A DNA stretch of 64,000 nt from Galactobacter valiniphilus (GTDB lineage: Bacteria > Actinomycetota > Actinomycetes > Actinomycetales > Micrococcaceae): the NCBI RefSeq assembly GCF_003575975.1, contig NZ_QQXK01000001.1:1-64000 (forward strand), written 5' to 3'. This document shows positions 32,817 through 40,605 of this stretch, piece by piece. The position numbers were made by a program, and so were the translations under genes. Below the pieces are notes generated by a model. That model did no database searches and was not told the DNA's origin. It worked only from the letters and a program-made list of their open reading frames with translations. Each line of letters starts with the position of its first letter. Position 1 is the first letter of the stretch.

Positions 32817-33590
32817 GTGCGCGCAGCCCGGACGTTTCGCGCCGTGCCCCTGGACCGGCTGGTCTTCGCGAGCGAGGACGAGCTGCGCCCCACCTTGCCG
32901 CGGCGCACCCCCGAGCTGGCCTGCGCGCTGTACGCCGCCGCCCGGGCCGGCATCGTGCACTCCTACGCACACCTGGAGGGCAATCCGCTCACGCCCGCGC
33001 AGGTCGGCGCGCTGCTGGCGGGGGCACGTGAGGAGCCGCCAGCAGCGGACCCGCACGATGTGTCCCAGGCGCTCGACCTCGCCGAGGCCTCGGCCGTCCT
33101 CGAGGAACGCGTGCTGACCGGCGGCTTTGGCCTCGACGTGGCCCAGGCCGAGGAGCTCAACGGCATCCTGGCCAGGCACGAGGCGCTGCTCCCGGGCGTG
33201 CGGCGCAGCGCCTCCGCCGCCAACACGGACGGGGCGGGCGCCACGGTCTCGGTTCAAGGCGACCTGTTCCTCGGCCTCAGCAAGCAGGAGCTGGCGGCCT
33301 CGGAACCGTTGCTCTTCTCCCGCATCGCGCAGCTGCGGCGTCCGGTGGTGCGGGCGCTGAACCTGGCGGCCGCCGGGGCCTATCTCCAGATGTTCTGGGA
33401 CGGGAACAAGCGCACGAGCCGTTTCCTGGCCGACGGCGAGCTCCTGGCCCATGGCTTCGACTCCATCGTGGTCCCGCCCGAGCGAAAGCAGGACTACCAC
33501 GATGCCGTGGCCGCCCTGTTCCGTTCCCACGACGTCGGCCCCTACGCGCGCTTCTTGCTGGAGGTCGCCCGGCGCGCCGCCGGCTCCTGA
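32817..33590 (+). CDS. Fic/DOC-family protein with catalytic His replaced by Gln
   Basis: 257 residues. The Fic core is visible at QMFWDGNKRTSR (191-202). The canonical signature is H-x-F-x-(D/E)-G-N-(G/K)-R; here position 191 is Gln (codon CAG 33387-33389), so AMP transfer should be lost or changed. An N-terminal helix has YAHLEGNPLTPAQ (50-62), resembling the EGN inhibitory segment of class II Fic proteins. GTG 32817 follows the rarD stop by 5 bp, so the two are probably co-transcribed. Anion/nucleotide-binding residues (Gly196, Asn197, Arg199) are intact, so nucleotide binding may survive. Confidence 0.8.
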   Translation: MRAARTFRAVPLDRLVFASEDELRPTLPRRTPELACALYAAARAGIVHSYAHLEGNPLTPAQVGALLAGAREEPPAADPHDVSQALDLAEASAVLEERVLTGGFGLDVAQAEELNGILARHEALLPGVRRSASAANTDGAGATVSVQGDLFLGLSKQELAASEPLLFSRIAQLRRPVVRALNLAAAGAYLQMFWDGNKRTSRFLADGELLAHGFDSIVVPPERKQDYHDAVAALFRSHDVGPYARFLLEVARRAAGS

Positions 33591-33600
33591 CCCCAACGCG

Positions 33601-33649
33601 CGACGACGCCCGGTGGCCTTTTCAACGAAAAGGCCACCGGGCGTCGTCG
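33601..33649. terminator. Bidirectional terminator between fic and metS
   Basis: A 23-bp perfect stem (33601-33623 with 33627-33649) with TTTTC/GAAAA at the loop end and CGACGACGCC at the base; serves the convergent fic and metPS genes. Confidence 0.85.
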
Positions 33650-33663
33650 TGCAGTGAAGGAAG

Positions 33664-33798
33664 CTACAGCTCGACGGGCGGCATGGGCTCGTCGTCGATG
33701 TCCTCCGGGTGCCGGAAGAGGCTCCACGTGGAGAGGGCGAGGCCGCCCCACACGAGGACCATCGAGATGACCATGAAGACGATGGCGGTGCCGGTCAT
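33664..33798 (-). CDS. metS: Methionine/alanine importer small subunit MetS
   Basis: A 44-residue single-TM protein (TGTAIVFMVISMVLVWGGLA, then SLFRHPEDIDDE tail). Size, the WGGL pattern and the short charged tail match MetS, the essential partner of MetP in Corynebacterium. Its ATG overlaps the metP stop (ATGA), confirming coupling. Too short for many gene finders. Confidence 0.88.
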   Translation of the reverse strand: MTGTAIVFMVISMVLVWGGLALSTWSLFRHPEDIDDEPMPPVEL

Positions 33799-35423
33799 GA
33801 CCGCACCCCTTCCCCGCCGGTGCCGCCGGCGATCTGTTCGCGATCGGGCTCAAGACCCTCGGCCGCGAGGAACTCGCGGTACTCAGGATCGTTCTTGGCC
33901 TTGGAATTCGGGCCCCACGGGATCATGGCCAGGACCACCGAGAGCACGATGACCGCGGCAACCATGCCCCAGCCGAAGACGGCGAGCATGCCGCCCGGGT
34001 ACCCCTCGTAGGGCTTCGACGTCTTGGCGATGATCTCGCTGACGAGCATGTAGCCGAGGGCCAGGGGGCCCACGATGCCCACGAGCAGGCGCCAGATCAG
34101 GCCCACCTTGAAGGTGGAGCGGCCGTTGAGGTGCGTTGCCAGCTTGGGCAGCGCGCGCACGCCGTAGGCCACGACCAGGACGGTCACGAAGGCCACGGCC
34201 ATGATGCCGAACTGGTTGATGAAGGCGTCGGTGATGTCCAGGACAAACAGACCCGAGGTGCTGGCGAACAGCACGATCGAGACGATCGCGATGGGGATCG
34301 TCACCACGAGCGTGGCCTTCACGCGGGCCCAGCCGAGCTTGTCCTGCACGGCCGCCACGATCACCTCGAGGATCGAGATGAGCGAGGTGACGCCGGCGAA
34401 CACGAGCGAGCCGAAGAACAGCATGCCGATGATGGAGCCGCCCGCCGCGTTGGACGCGATGGTCGGGAAGGCGACGAACGCCAGGCCGATGCCGCCGGAG
34501 GCGACGTCATTGACGCCCTGCCCCGAGGCCTGGGCCATGAAGCCGAGCGCCGCGAAGACGCCGATGCCGGCGAGGATCTCGAAGGAGGAGTTGGCGAAGC
34601 CCACCACGAGGCCGGAGCCCGTGAGGTCGGTCTTGCGCTTGAGGTAGGAGGAGTAGGTGACCATGATGCCGAAGGCCACGGAGAGCGAGAAGAAGATGTG
34701 GCCGTAGGCGCTGGCCCACACGGCCGGGTCCTTCAGGGCCTCCCAGTTCGGGGTGAAGAAGGCGTTGAGGCCATCCATGGCGCCGGGCAGCAGGACCGCC
34801 TGGATGACCATGATGAGGAACATGACGGTCAGCAGCGGCATGAAGATGTTGTTGGCCATGCCGATGCCCTTCTTCACGCCGAGCACCATGATCACGAGGA
34901 TCACGGCCCAGACGCCGAGCATGGGCCAGAGCACGCCGGGGACGTAGTCAAAGCTGACCCCGTCCGTGGGCTTGCCCATCTGGAGGAACTCCGAGAAGAA
35001 AAACGTCTCCTCGTTGCCCTTGCCCCACGCGAGCGTCGCGGAGAAGGCTGTGTACATGGTGGACCACGCGATGATCGCGGCGTAGTACACGGCGATGACG
35101 ACGCAGATGAGCACCTGCCACCAGCCGAGCACCTCGGTCTTGCGGTTCAGGCGACGGAACGCGAGCGGCGCCGAGCCGCGGAAGCGGTGGCCGATCGAGT
35201 AGTCGAGGAAGAGCAGCGGGATGCCCGCCGTGAGCAGGGCACACAGGTACGGGACGAGGAAGGCGCCGCCGCCGCCCTCGTAGGCCACGTAGGGGAAGCG
35301 CCAGATGTTGCCGAGGCCCACGGCAGATCCGATGGCTGACAGAATGAACACGTTGCGCGAGCCGAAGGCCTCGCGCTTGACCACCTTGTGGGCGGTCCCT
35401 CCGGTTCCGGTTGGTGATGACAT
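33795..35423 (-). CDS. metP: Sodium-dependent methionine/alanine importer MetP (NSS family)
   Basis: 542 residues, about 12 TM helices. The NSS hallmark SAIGSAVGLGNIWRFPYVAY (TM1 Na+ and substrate site) is near residue 30, followed by GGGAFLVPYL; TM6 region AFGIMVTYSSYL. With metS overlapping its end, the pair matches MetPS of corynebacteria. ATG 35423 is chosen over upstream GTG 35432 because the -10 box TAGGGT (35431-35436) puts transcription start at that ATG (leaderless). Confidence 0.9.
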   Translation of the reverse strand: MSSPTGTGGTAHKVVKREAFGSRNVFILSAIGSAVGLGNIWRFPYVAYEGGGGAFLVPYLCALLTAGIPLLFLDYSIGHRFRGSAPLAFRRLNRKTEVLGWWQVLICVVIAVYYAAIIAWSTMYTAFSATLAWGKGNEETFFFSEFLQMGKPTDGVSFDYVPGVLWPMLGVWAVILVIMVLGVKKGIGMANNIFMPLLTVMFLIMVIQAVLLPGAMDGLNAFFTPNWEALKDPAVWASAYGHIFFSLSVAFGIMVTYSSYLKRKTDLTGSGLVVGFANSSFEILAGIGVFAALGFMAQASGQGVNDVASGGIGLAFVAFPTIASNAAGGSIIGMLFFGSLVFAGVTSLISILEVIVAAVQDKLGWARVKATLVVTIPIAIVSIVLFASTSGLFVLDITDAFINQFGIMAVAFVTVLVVAYGVRALPKLATHLNGRSTFKVGLIWRLLVGIVGPLALGYMLVSEIIAKTSKPYEGYPGGMLAVFGWGMVAAVIVLSVVLAMIPWGPNSKAKNDPEYREFLAAEGLEPDREQIAGGTGGEGVRS

Positions 35424-35430
35424 GGCCGCC

Positions 35431-35458
35431 ACCCTACGTGATCCGTATCACATCGCAA
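35431..35458 (-). promoter_or_regulatory. metPS promoter with palindrome between -35 and -10
   Basis: Minus strand: TTGCGA (35453-35458), 16 bp, TAGGGT (35431-35436), then 7 bases to ATG 35423. The spacer holds GTGAT-CCGT-ATCAC (35438-35451), a perfect 5-bp-arm palindrome placed where a repressor would block polymerase. Confidence 0.5.
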
Positions 35459-35511
35459 GGACCGAGCAGTGCCGAGTCGCTCACACCCCGCTCCCCCGTA
35501 GACTTGGGGGT

Positions 35512-35955
35512 ATGGCCGAGCCGTTCTTTTCCCAGTTCACCTCCCTCGTTCCCAAGTACTTCGACGAGGAGTGGAAGCCCGAGGACGGCCTCTCGCGCGA
35601 AGAACTGGACGCCGATCTCGCCGAGTCCTGCGTGCAGCTGCCAGCCTCCCTCGAGTCCCTGTACCTCGCCGTGGGCGCGGTCGAGGACATCATGGAGGCC
35701 TACTACTTCATCTGGGACGCCGACGAGCTCGAGATCGAGGACGGCTTCCTGCTCTTCATGGAGGACGAGGACGAGCGCTTCACGTGGGGCATCCCCGTGG
35801 GCTCGCTCGACGTCCCCGACCCGCTGGTCTGCCGACGCACCAACGCCAAGGGCACCTGGAGCGACATGGAGGGCACGCTCTCCGAATACCTCCTCGATTA
35901 CTTCGCGTGGGTCTTCGAGGACGTGGCCCCCGCCGTGGAGGACGACGAGGAGTGA
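35512..35955 (+). CDS. SUKH (SMI1/KNR4-like) domain protein
   Basis: A 147-residue, very acidic cytosolic protein. The order of features fits the SUKH superfamily: QLPASLESLYLAVG near the start, WDADELEIEDGFLLFMEDED in the middle, then TWGIPVGSLDVPDPLV and LSEYLLDYFAWVF at the end. SUKH proteins are often immunity proteins of toxin systems, but no toxin gene is adjacent. TAGACT (35499-35504) is 7 bases before ATG, indicating a leaderless message. The next gene's GTG overlaps its TGA stop. Confidence 0.7.
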   Translation: MAEPFFSQFTSLVPKYFDEEWKPEDGLSREELDADLAESCVQLPASLESLYLAVGAVEDIMEAYYFIWDADELEIEDGFLLFMEDEDERFTWGIPVGSLDVPDPLVCRRTNAKGTWSDMEGTLSEYLLDYFAWVFEDVAPAVEDDEE

Positions 35956-36479
35956 CCCTCCCCGCCTGGGCTTCGCACGCGCCGGCGGGCTACGCCTGCC
36001 CCTTCTGTGAGCTCGTGACCGGGGCCTCCCCGTTCTCGGCGGAGAATCTGTGCGCCCCGGGCGATCTGCTCTACCGCGACGAGCTCGTCAGCGTGCTCAT
36101 CGCCTGCGACGGCTTCGGCGACCACGAGGGTCACGCCATGGTGATCCCCACGGCGCACCTCGAGTCCCTCTACGACCTGCCCGACGACGTGAACGCGGCG
36201 ATCGCCGTCATGTCACGTCTGGTGGCGCTCGCCATGAAGGCGGCCTGGCGGCCGCAGGGCACCAGCGTGCGCCAGCACAACGAGCCGGCCGGGAACCAAC
36301 ACGTGTGGCACTACCACCTGCACGTCTTCCCGCGCTGGGAGGACGACAACCTGTACCGGCAGCTGCGCCACCGCGTGCCGGTGGACGTGCGCGCGCTCAA
36401 GGCCGCCGAGCTGGGGGCAGCGCTGCGCGGCGTGCTGCTCGCCGAGGGGCGGGACGCTTCCGGCGTCGTCGCCGGATAG
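35952..36479 (+). CDS. HIT-family nucleotide hydrolase/transferase
   Basis: 175 residues. The histidine triad HYHLHVF (about residues 118-124) is intact, preceded by SVRQHNEPAGNQHV; the N-terminus has CPFC, a Cys pair common in this group. Family members hydrolyse nucleoside phosphoramidates or dinucleotides (Ap3A/Ap4A). GTG 35952 overlaps the upstream SUKH stop (GTGA), so the two are translationally coupled. A C-terminal ~40-residue helical extension follows the core. Confidence 0.85.
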   Translation: MTLPAWASHAPAGYACPFCELVTGASPFSAENLCAPGDLLYRDELVSVLIACDGFGDHEGHAMVIPTAHLESLYDLPDDVNAAIAVMSRLVALAMKAAWRPQGTSVRQHNEPAGNQHVWHYHLHVFPRWEDDNLYRQLRHRVPVDVRALKAAELGAALRGVLLAEGRDASGVVAG

Positions 36480-36491
36480 CCGTCGCCCCTC

Positions 36492-36510
36492 CCGGGCCGG
36501 GCTGGCCCGG
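36492..36510. terminator. Hairpin between convergent HIT and DUF6226-like genes
   Basis: CCGGGCC/GGCCCGG (36492-36498 with 36504-36510), 12 bases after the HIT gene. No T tract, so a weak terminator. Confidence 0.45.
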
Positions 36511-36541
36511 CGCGCCTCTCGGGCCCAGCGGGCCGAGCGGG

Positions 36542-37204
36542 TCAGCCCCAGGCCGGCCCGTGCAGCGAACGCTCCCCCACGTTCTCCCCGGCGCGCACGC
36601 GCGCCAACACCCCCTCCATGTCACCCACGGTGCGGCTGGAGAGGTTCCTGGCCCACGCGCCGTCGAGCGTTGACTGGACCACCCAGCCGCTCTCCCCCGC
36701 CCCGCCGTTGGCATGCGCGAAGCTGCCGCCGACCACATCGAGGAACACGGCGTCCAGCTCATCGAGCAAGGCCTTGGAGCCGGGATCGCATCCGTCGCAA
36801 CCGCAATCGGGCAGGAGCAGTGCCTCGGCGGGTTCGCCGCCGCCCACGCCCAGCGCCACGGCGTTGGAGGCGCCGCCGTCCCAATCCAGCAGCACCACGG
36901 TGAGCGGCAGGGCACCGATCTTGGCGGGCGAGAGCATCGCGGCGCGGCCGACCCCCGCAAACATGTCGGCGGTCCACGCCGGCGTGCGCGAGGTGCGCAG
37001 CTCGGCCAGGCCGGCGTCTTGCAGCGCCTCGGCCCACGCCTGGGCACGCTGGGCCACGATGGCGTAGCGCTGGGGGTCCGTGGTGCTCGAGTACTCGGCC
37101 TCGTCCGCCGGCTCGGCCGCGTGCGGGTCGTCCCAGCCCGGAACCGGGTCGGGACGCGAGACAAAGCGCCGATCCACCTCGGCGATGAGGGCTGTCAGGT
37201 CCAT
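36542..37204 (-). CDS. DUF6226-like protein of unknown function
   Basis: A 220-residue cytosolic protein. The cysteine cluster PDCGCDGCDPGSKALLDELD (about residues 130-149) is the most distinctive feature and recalls the DUF6226 family of actinobacteria; it could bind a metal. Upstream is TVVLLDWDGGASNAVALGVG; downstream a Trp-rich region. No enzyme motif known. ATG 37204 is preferred (GGGTGTGG upstream) over GTG 37210. Convergent with the HIT gene. Confidence 0.7.
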   Translation of the reverse strand: MDLTALIAEVDRRFVSRPDPVPGWDDPHAAEPADEAEYSSTTDPQRYAIVAQRAQAWAEALQDAGLAELRTSRTPAWTADMFAGVGRAAMLSPAKIGALPLTVVLLDWDGGASNAVALGVGGGEPAEALLLPDCGCDGCDPGSKALLDELDAVFLDVVGGSFAHANGGAGESGWVVQSTLDGAWARNLSSRTVGDMEGVLARVRAGENVGERSLHGPAWG

Positions 37205-37222
37205 GCCCACACCCTAGGCGCT

Positions 37223-37242
37223 CTCCCCCGGCTTCGGGGGAG
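37223..37242 (-). terminator. Terminator of the polyprenyl synthase/menJ/menG run
   Basis: CTCCCCCG-GCTT-CGGGGGAG (37223-37230 with 37235-37242), about 35 bases past the polyprenyl synthase stop. Confidence 0.6.
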
Positions 37243-37275
37243 GCGCTCGCTGACGGTGTCAGCTCAGGCGTGGAA

Positions 37276-38373
37276 TCAGCCCTCGCGGGTGACGACGGCG
37301 TCCGCGAAGGAGGCCAGGGCGCTCTTGACCGTGCCCTCGGGCAGCGGGGCCAGGGACTCCACGGCGGCGGCCGACCACTCCTTGGCCACGGCCCACGCGC
37401 GCTGCGTGGCGGGCTGGGCCGCCAGGGCCTTCACGGCTTCGGCGAGGGCCTCGTCGCTGCTGAGGTCCGCGTCGATGAGCTCCACCACGCGGGCTGCCTC
37501 GGCGTCGCCCGCCGCGGCATCCTGGCGCAGCAGGAGCACGGGAAGCGTGGGGACCTTTTCGCGCAGGTCGGTGCCGGCGATCTTGCCCGACTTCTTGGAG
37601 GCGCCCGTGACGTCAAGGACGTCGTCGGCCAGCTGGAAGGCGATGCCGACCTTCTCGCCGTACTCGGAGAGGACCTTGACGGCGTCGTCGCCTGCGCCGC
37701 CGAACCACGTGCCGTACTCGCCGGCCGCGGCCAGCAGGGAGGCGGTCTTATCGCTCATGACCTGGAGGTAGTGCTCCACGGCGTCGTCGGACTCGCTGGG
37801 GCCCACGAACTCGTGCAGCTGTCCCAGGCACAGGCGCTCGAAGGTGCGCGCCTGCAGGGCCACGGCCTGCGGGCCCAGCTCGGCGCCGAGCACCGAGGCG
37901 CGGGCCAGGATCAGGTCGCCCGTGAGGATCGCGACCGAGTTGCCCCAGACGTGCTGGGCCGTGGGGGCGCCGCGGCGCAGGGGCGCGTCGTCCATGACGT
38001 CGTCGTGGTAGAGCGTGGCGAGGTGCGTCATCTCCACGATCGTGGCGGACTTGATGACCTCGTCGTTGATGCCCCGCTCGCCCAGGAGCGAGGAGAGGAG
38101 CACCAGCAGCGGGCGCACGCGCTTGCCGCCGGCCTCGGCGAGGTGACGCGAGGCGCGGTCAATCACCGGGTCGGAGTTGGCGATCGCGTCGAGGAGCTTC
38201 TTCTCCACGCGGGCCATGCCCTCCAGCACGGCGGGGCCGAACTCGGGGTCCTCGGCCAGCGCGCGGAAGCCCGCGGGCAGCTGAATGGAGGCGACGATTG
38301 CCTGGGTGGCCGGATCGAGGTCGATCGAGTCCGGCACGCCGTGTCCGGCGGACGTCCAGGAGGAATCACTCAC
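37276..38373 (-). CDS. Polyprenyl diphosphate synthase (menaquinone side chain)
   Basis: A 365-residue trans-prenyltransferase. First Asp-rich motif DDVMDD (about residues 124-129), second DDVLD (about 246-250); GGKRVRPLLV upstream binds IPP. Residue size before the first motif suggests a long-chain product (C40-C45). Directly next to menJ and menG, so it probably builds the menaquinone tail. ATG 38373, 11 bp after the menJ stop, same operon. Confidence 0.9.
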   Translation of the reverse strand: MSDSSWTSAGHGVPDSIDLDPATQAIVASIQLPAGFRALAEDPEFGPAVLEGMARVEKKLLDAIANSDPVIDRASRHLAEAGGKRVRPLLVLLSSLLGERGINDEVIKSATIVEMTHLATLYHDDVMDDAPLRRGAPTAQHVWGNSVAILTGDLILARASVLGAELGPQAVALQARTFERLCLGQLHEFVGPSESDDAVEHYLQVMSDKTASLLAAAGEYGTWFGGAGDDAVKVLSEYGEKVGIAFQLADDVLDVTGASKKSGKIAGTDLREKVPTLPVLLLRQDAAAGDAEAARVVELIDADLSSDEALAEAVKALAAQPATQRAWAVAKEWSAAAVESLAPLPEGTVKSALASFADAVVTREG

Positions 38374-38384
38374 GGTGCTCTGGC

Positions 38385-39713
38385 CTACTTCGTGGTCTGT
38401 GCTCGGCCGCGGCGCGGGGCCGCGGGGGCGGGCTTGGTGTTTGATGCCGGCGGGAAGAGGCCCTCCAGCACGTGCATCACTCTATCGTCAAAGCTCGGGG
38501 CGTCCTTGGCCGTGAGATTGGCCATGGCCTTGACCACGAAGCGCATGAGCGGCGGGACGCTCATGCCCGTGGCGAGGGCGGCGGACATGATCTTCGGGTT
38601 GCCGATCAGGCGCGCGAAGACCTTGCCGAGCGTGAAGTGCGAGCCCCACGCCTGGCGCACCACATCCGGGTACGTCGCCAGGACGGCGTCGCGCTGGGCC
38701 TGCGTGGTGCCGCGGGTTCCGCCGGCGGCCACGATGATCAGCTCGGCGGCGTAGCGGGCGGCCTCCATGGCGTAGGAGATGCCCTCGCCGTTGAAGGGCG
38801 AGACCATGCCGGCCGAGTCGCCCACGAGCAACGCGCCCGGGACGTAGTGCGGCGTGCGGTTGAAGCCCATGGGCAGCGCGGCGCCCTTGACCCCGCCGAT
38901 CTGATGCTCGGCGTCGAAGGCGCGCTCGGCACCCATGCCGGCCGTCCACTCCGTGAGCACCTTGCGGTAGTCGAGCTTGCCGAAGTGCTTGGAGGAGTTC
39001 AGGATGCCCAGGCCCACGTTGCACGTGCCGTCACCCACGCCGAACACCCAGCCGTAGCCGGGCAACGGCTTGCCGCTGGCGTCGGGCAGCTCGAGCCAGC
39101 CCTCCATCCAGTCGAGCTCATGCTCGGCGGGCGAGGAGTAGTAGGTGCGGTAGGCGACGCCCAGCGGACGGTCGTCGCGCTTGGGCAGGCCCAGCGAAAG
39201 GGCCGTGCGGGTCGAGTTGCCGTCGCACGCCAGCACCAGATCGGCGTGGACGTCCACGGTCTCACCGGTCTTGCGGCCGGCCGGGTCCATGAGGGCGGCC
39301 CGCAGGCCGATGACACGGCCCGTCTCGTCCCGCAGGGCCTCCGTGACGGAATGCCCCTCCAGGATCGTGGCGCCCTCGGAGCGCGCCAGGGCGGCGAGGT
39401 CCTCGTCGAAGCCCAGCCGCGTGCGGACCAGGCCGTAGTCGGGGAACTCGGAGAGCCCGGCGAAGGGGAAGTCCACGCTACGGCCGCGGGCCACGAGGCG
39501 CAGGCCCTGCTGCTTGCGCCAGATGGACTCGTCGGAGTGGTCGAGGCCCACGAGCTGCATCTCGTGGACGGCGCGCGGGGTCAGTCCGTCGCCGCAGACC
39601 TTCTCGCGGGGATAGTGAGTCTTCTCCAGCACCGTCACCTCGAGGCCGGCGCGGGCCAGGTAGGTGGCCGCCGTGGATCCGGCGGGGCCGCCGCCGGCGA
39701 TGAGAATGCGCAT
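38385..39713 (-). CDS. menJ: Geranylgeranyl-reductase-family protein, menaquinone reductase MenJ
   Basis: A 442-residue flavoprotein. FAD motif ILIAGGGPAGSTAATYL (residues 3-19), EKVCGDGLTPRAVHEMQ (the PxxYxWxFP/GGR-family signature region), and the second FAD motif GALLVGDSAGMVSPFNGEGI. The family saturates isoprenoid chains; in mycobacteria MenJ reduces the beta-isoprene of menaquinone, and the location between polyprenyl synthase and menG supports that. ATG 39713 begins the Rossmann fold. Confidence 0.85.
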   Translation of the reverse strand: MRILIAGGGPAGSTAATYLARAGLEVTVLEKTHYPREKVCGDGLTPRAVHEMQLVGLDHSDESIWRKQQGLRLVARGRSVDFPFAGLSEFPDYGLVRTRLGFDEDLAALARSEGATILEGHSVTEALRDETGRVIGLRAALMDPAGRKTGETVDVHADLVLACDGNSTRTALSLGLPKRDDRPLGVAYRTYYSSPAEHELDWMEGWLELPDASGKPLPGYGWVFGVGDGTCNVGLGILNSSKHFGKLDYRKVLTEWTAGMGAERAFDAEHQIGGVKGAALPMGFNRTPHYVPGALLVGDSAGMVSPFNGEGISYAMEAARYAAELIIVAAGGTRGTTQAQRDAVLATYPDVVRQAWGSHFTLGKVFARLIGNPKIMSAALATGMSVPPLMRFVVKAMANLTAKDAPSFDDRVMHVLEGLFPPASNTKPAPAAPRRGRAQTTK

Positions 39714-39789
39714 GAGTGCTGAACTACCCCGTTGTTGTCTGGTGCTTGCCTTGGCGCCCGCTTTCGTTGCGCCGCGGGCAGGAAAGGGA

Positions 39790-40488
39790 TCAGGCCTCGG
39801 GCTTGAAGCCGCGGTGGACGGCCACGATGCCGCCACTCAGGTTGCGGTACTGGACGTTCTGCCAGCCGGCACCCGTGAGGCGGTGCGCCAGGGCGTCCTG
39901 GTTGGGCCAGGCCTGGATGGACTCGGCGAGGTACACGTAGGCGTCCGGGTTGGAGGAGACCTTCGTGGCAACCCACGGGAGCGCCTTCATGAGGTACTCC
40001 TTGTAGACGTAGCGGAAGGGCGCGAACGTCGGGTCGGAGAACTCGGCGACCACGATGCGGCCGCCCGGCTTCACGACGCGGTACATCTCGCGCAGCGCCT
40101 TGTCCGGGTCCTGCACATTGCGCAGGCCAAAGCTGATGGTGGCCGCGTCGAAGCTGTTGTCCTCGAAGGGCAGGTTCATGGCGTCGCCCTGAACAAAGTT
40201 GATGTCGGGGCGGCGGCGGCGGCCGACCTCGAGCATGCCCTCGGAGAAGTCGCAGGCAACGACGTCCACACCGGCGTCGGCGTAGGGCTCGGAGCTGGTG
40301 CCCGTGCCGGCGGCGAGATCGAGCACGCGCTGGCCGGGGACGGCGTCCACGGCGGCCACGACGACGCGTCGCCAGTAGCGCGTCTGGCCGAGGGCCAGCA
40401 CGTCGTTGGTCAGATCGTAACGACGGGCCACGCCGTCGAACATCCGCTGGACCTCTTCTGGCTGCTTCTGCAGGCTTGCGCGACTCAC
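39790..40488 (-). CDS. menG: Demethylmenaquinone methyltransferase
   Basis: A 232-residue SAM methyltransferase of the UbiE/MenG family, last step of menaquinone synthesis. UbiE signature [17 protein letters not shown] (about residues 24-40), SAM motif [18 protein letters not shown], and [23 protein letters not shown] 40488 is chosen because the conserved N-terminus ([20 protein letters not shown]) begins there, with GGTGG just upstream. 76 bp before menJ, same strand; divergent from menF. Confidence 0.92.
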   Translation of the reverse strand: MSRASLQKQPEEVQRMFDGVARRYDLTNDVLALGQTRYWRRVVVAAVDAVPGQRVLDLAAGTGTSSEPYADAGVDVVACDFSEGMLEVGRRRRPDINFVQGDAMNLPFEDNSFDAATISFGLRNVQDPDKALREMYRVVKPGGRIVVAEFSDPTFAPFRYVYKEYLMKALPWVATKVSSNPDAYVYLAESIQAWPNQDALAHRLTGAGWQNVQYRNLSGGIVAVHRGFKPEA

Positions 40489-40605
40489 CCCACCAGTCTG
40501 GACTCTTTGGGCCCCCGAAGCGAAACCGGGTGGCCCCACTCACCCCCGGTGGCGGTCCCTCTCACACCCGCGCGCGCACAAGTGCATAGGTAGACTGGGG
40601 CGGTC

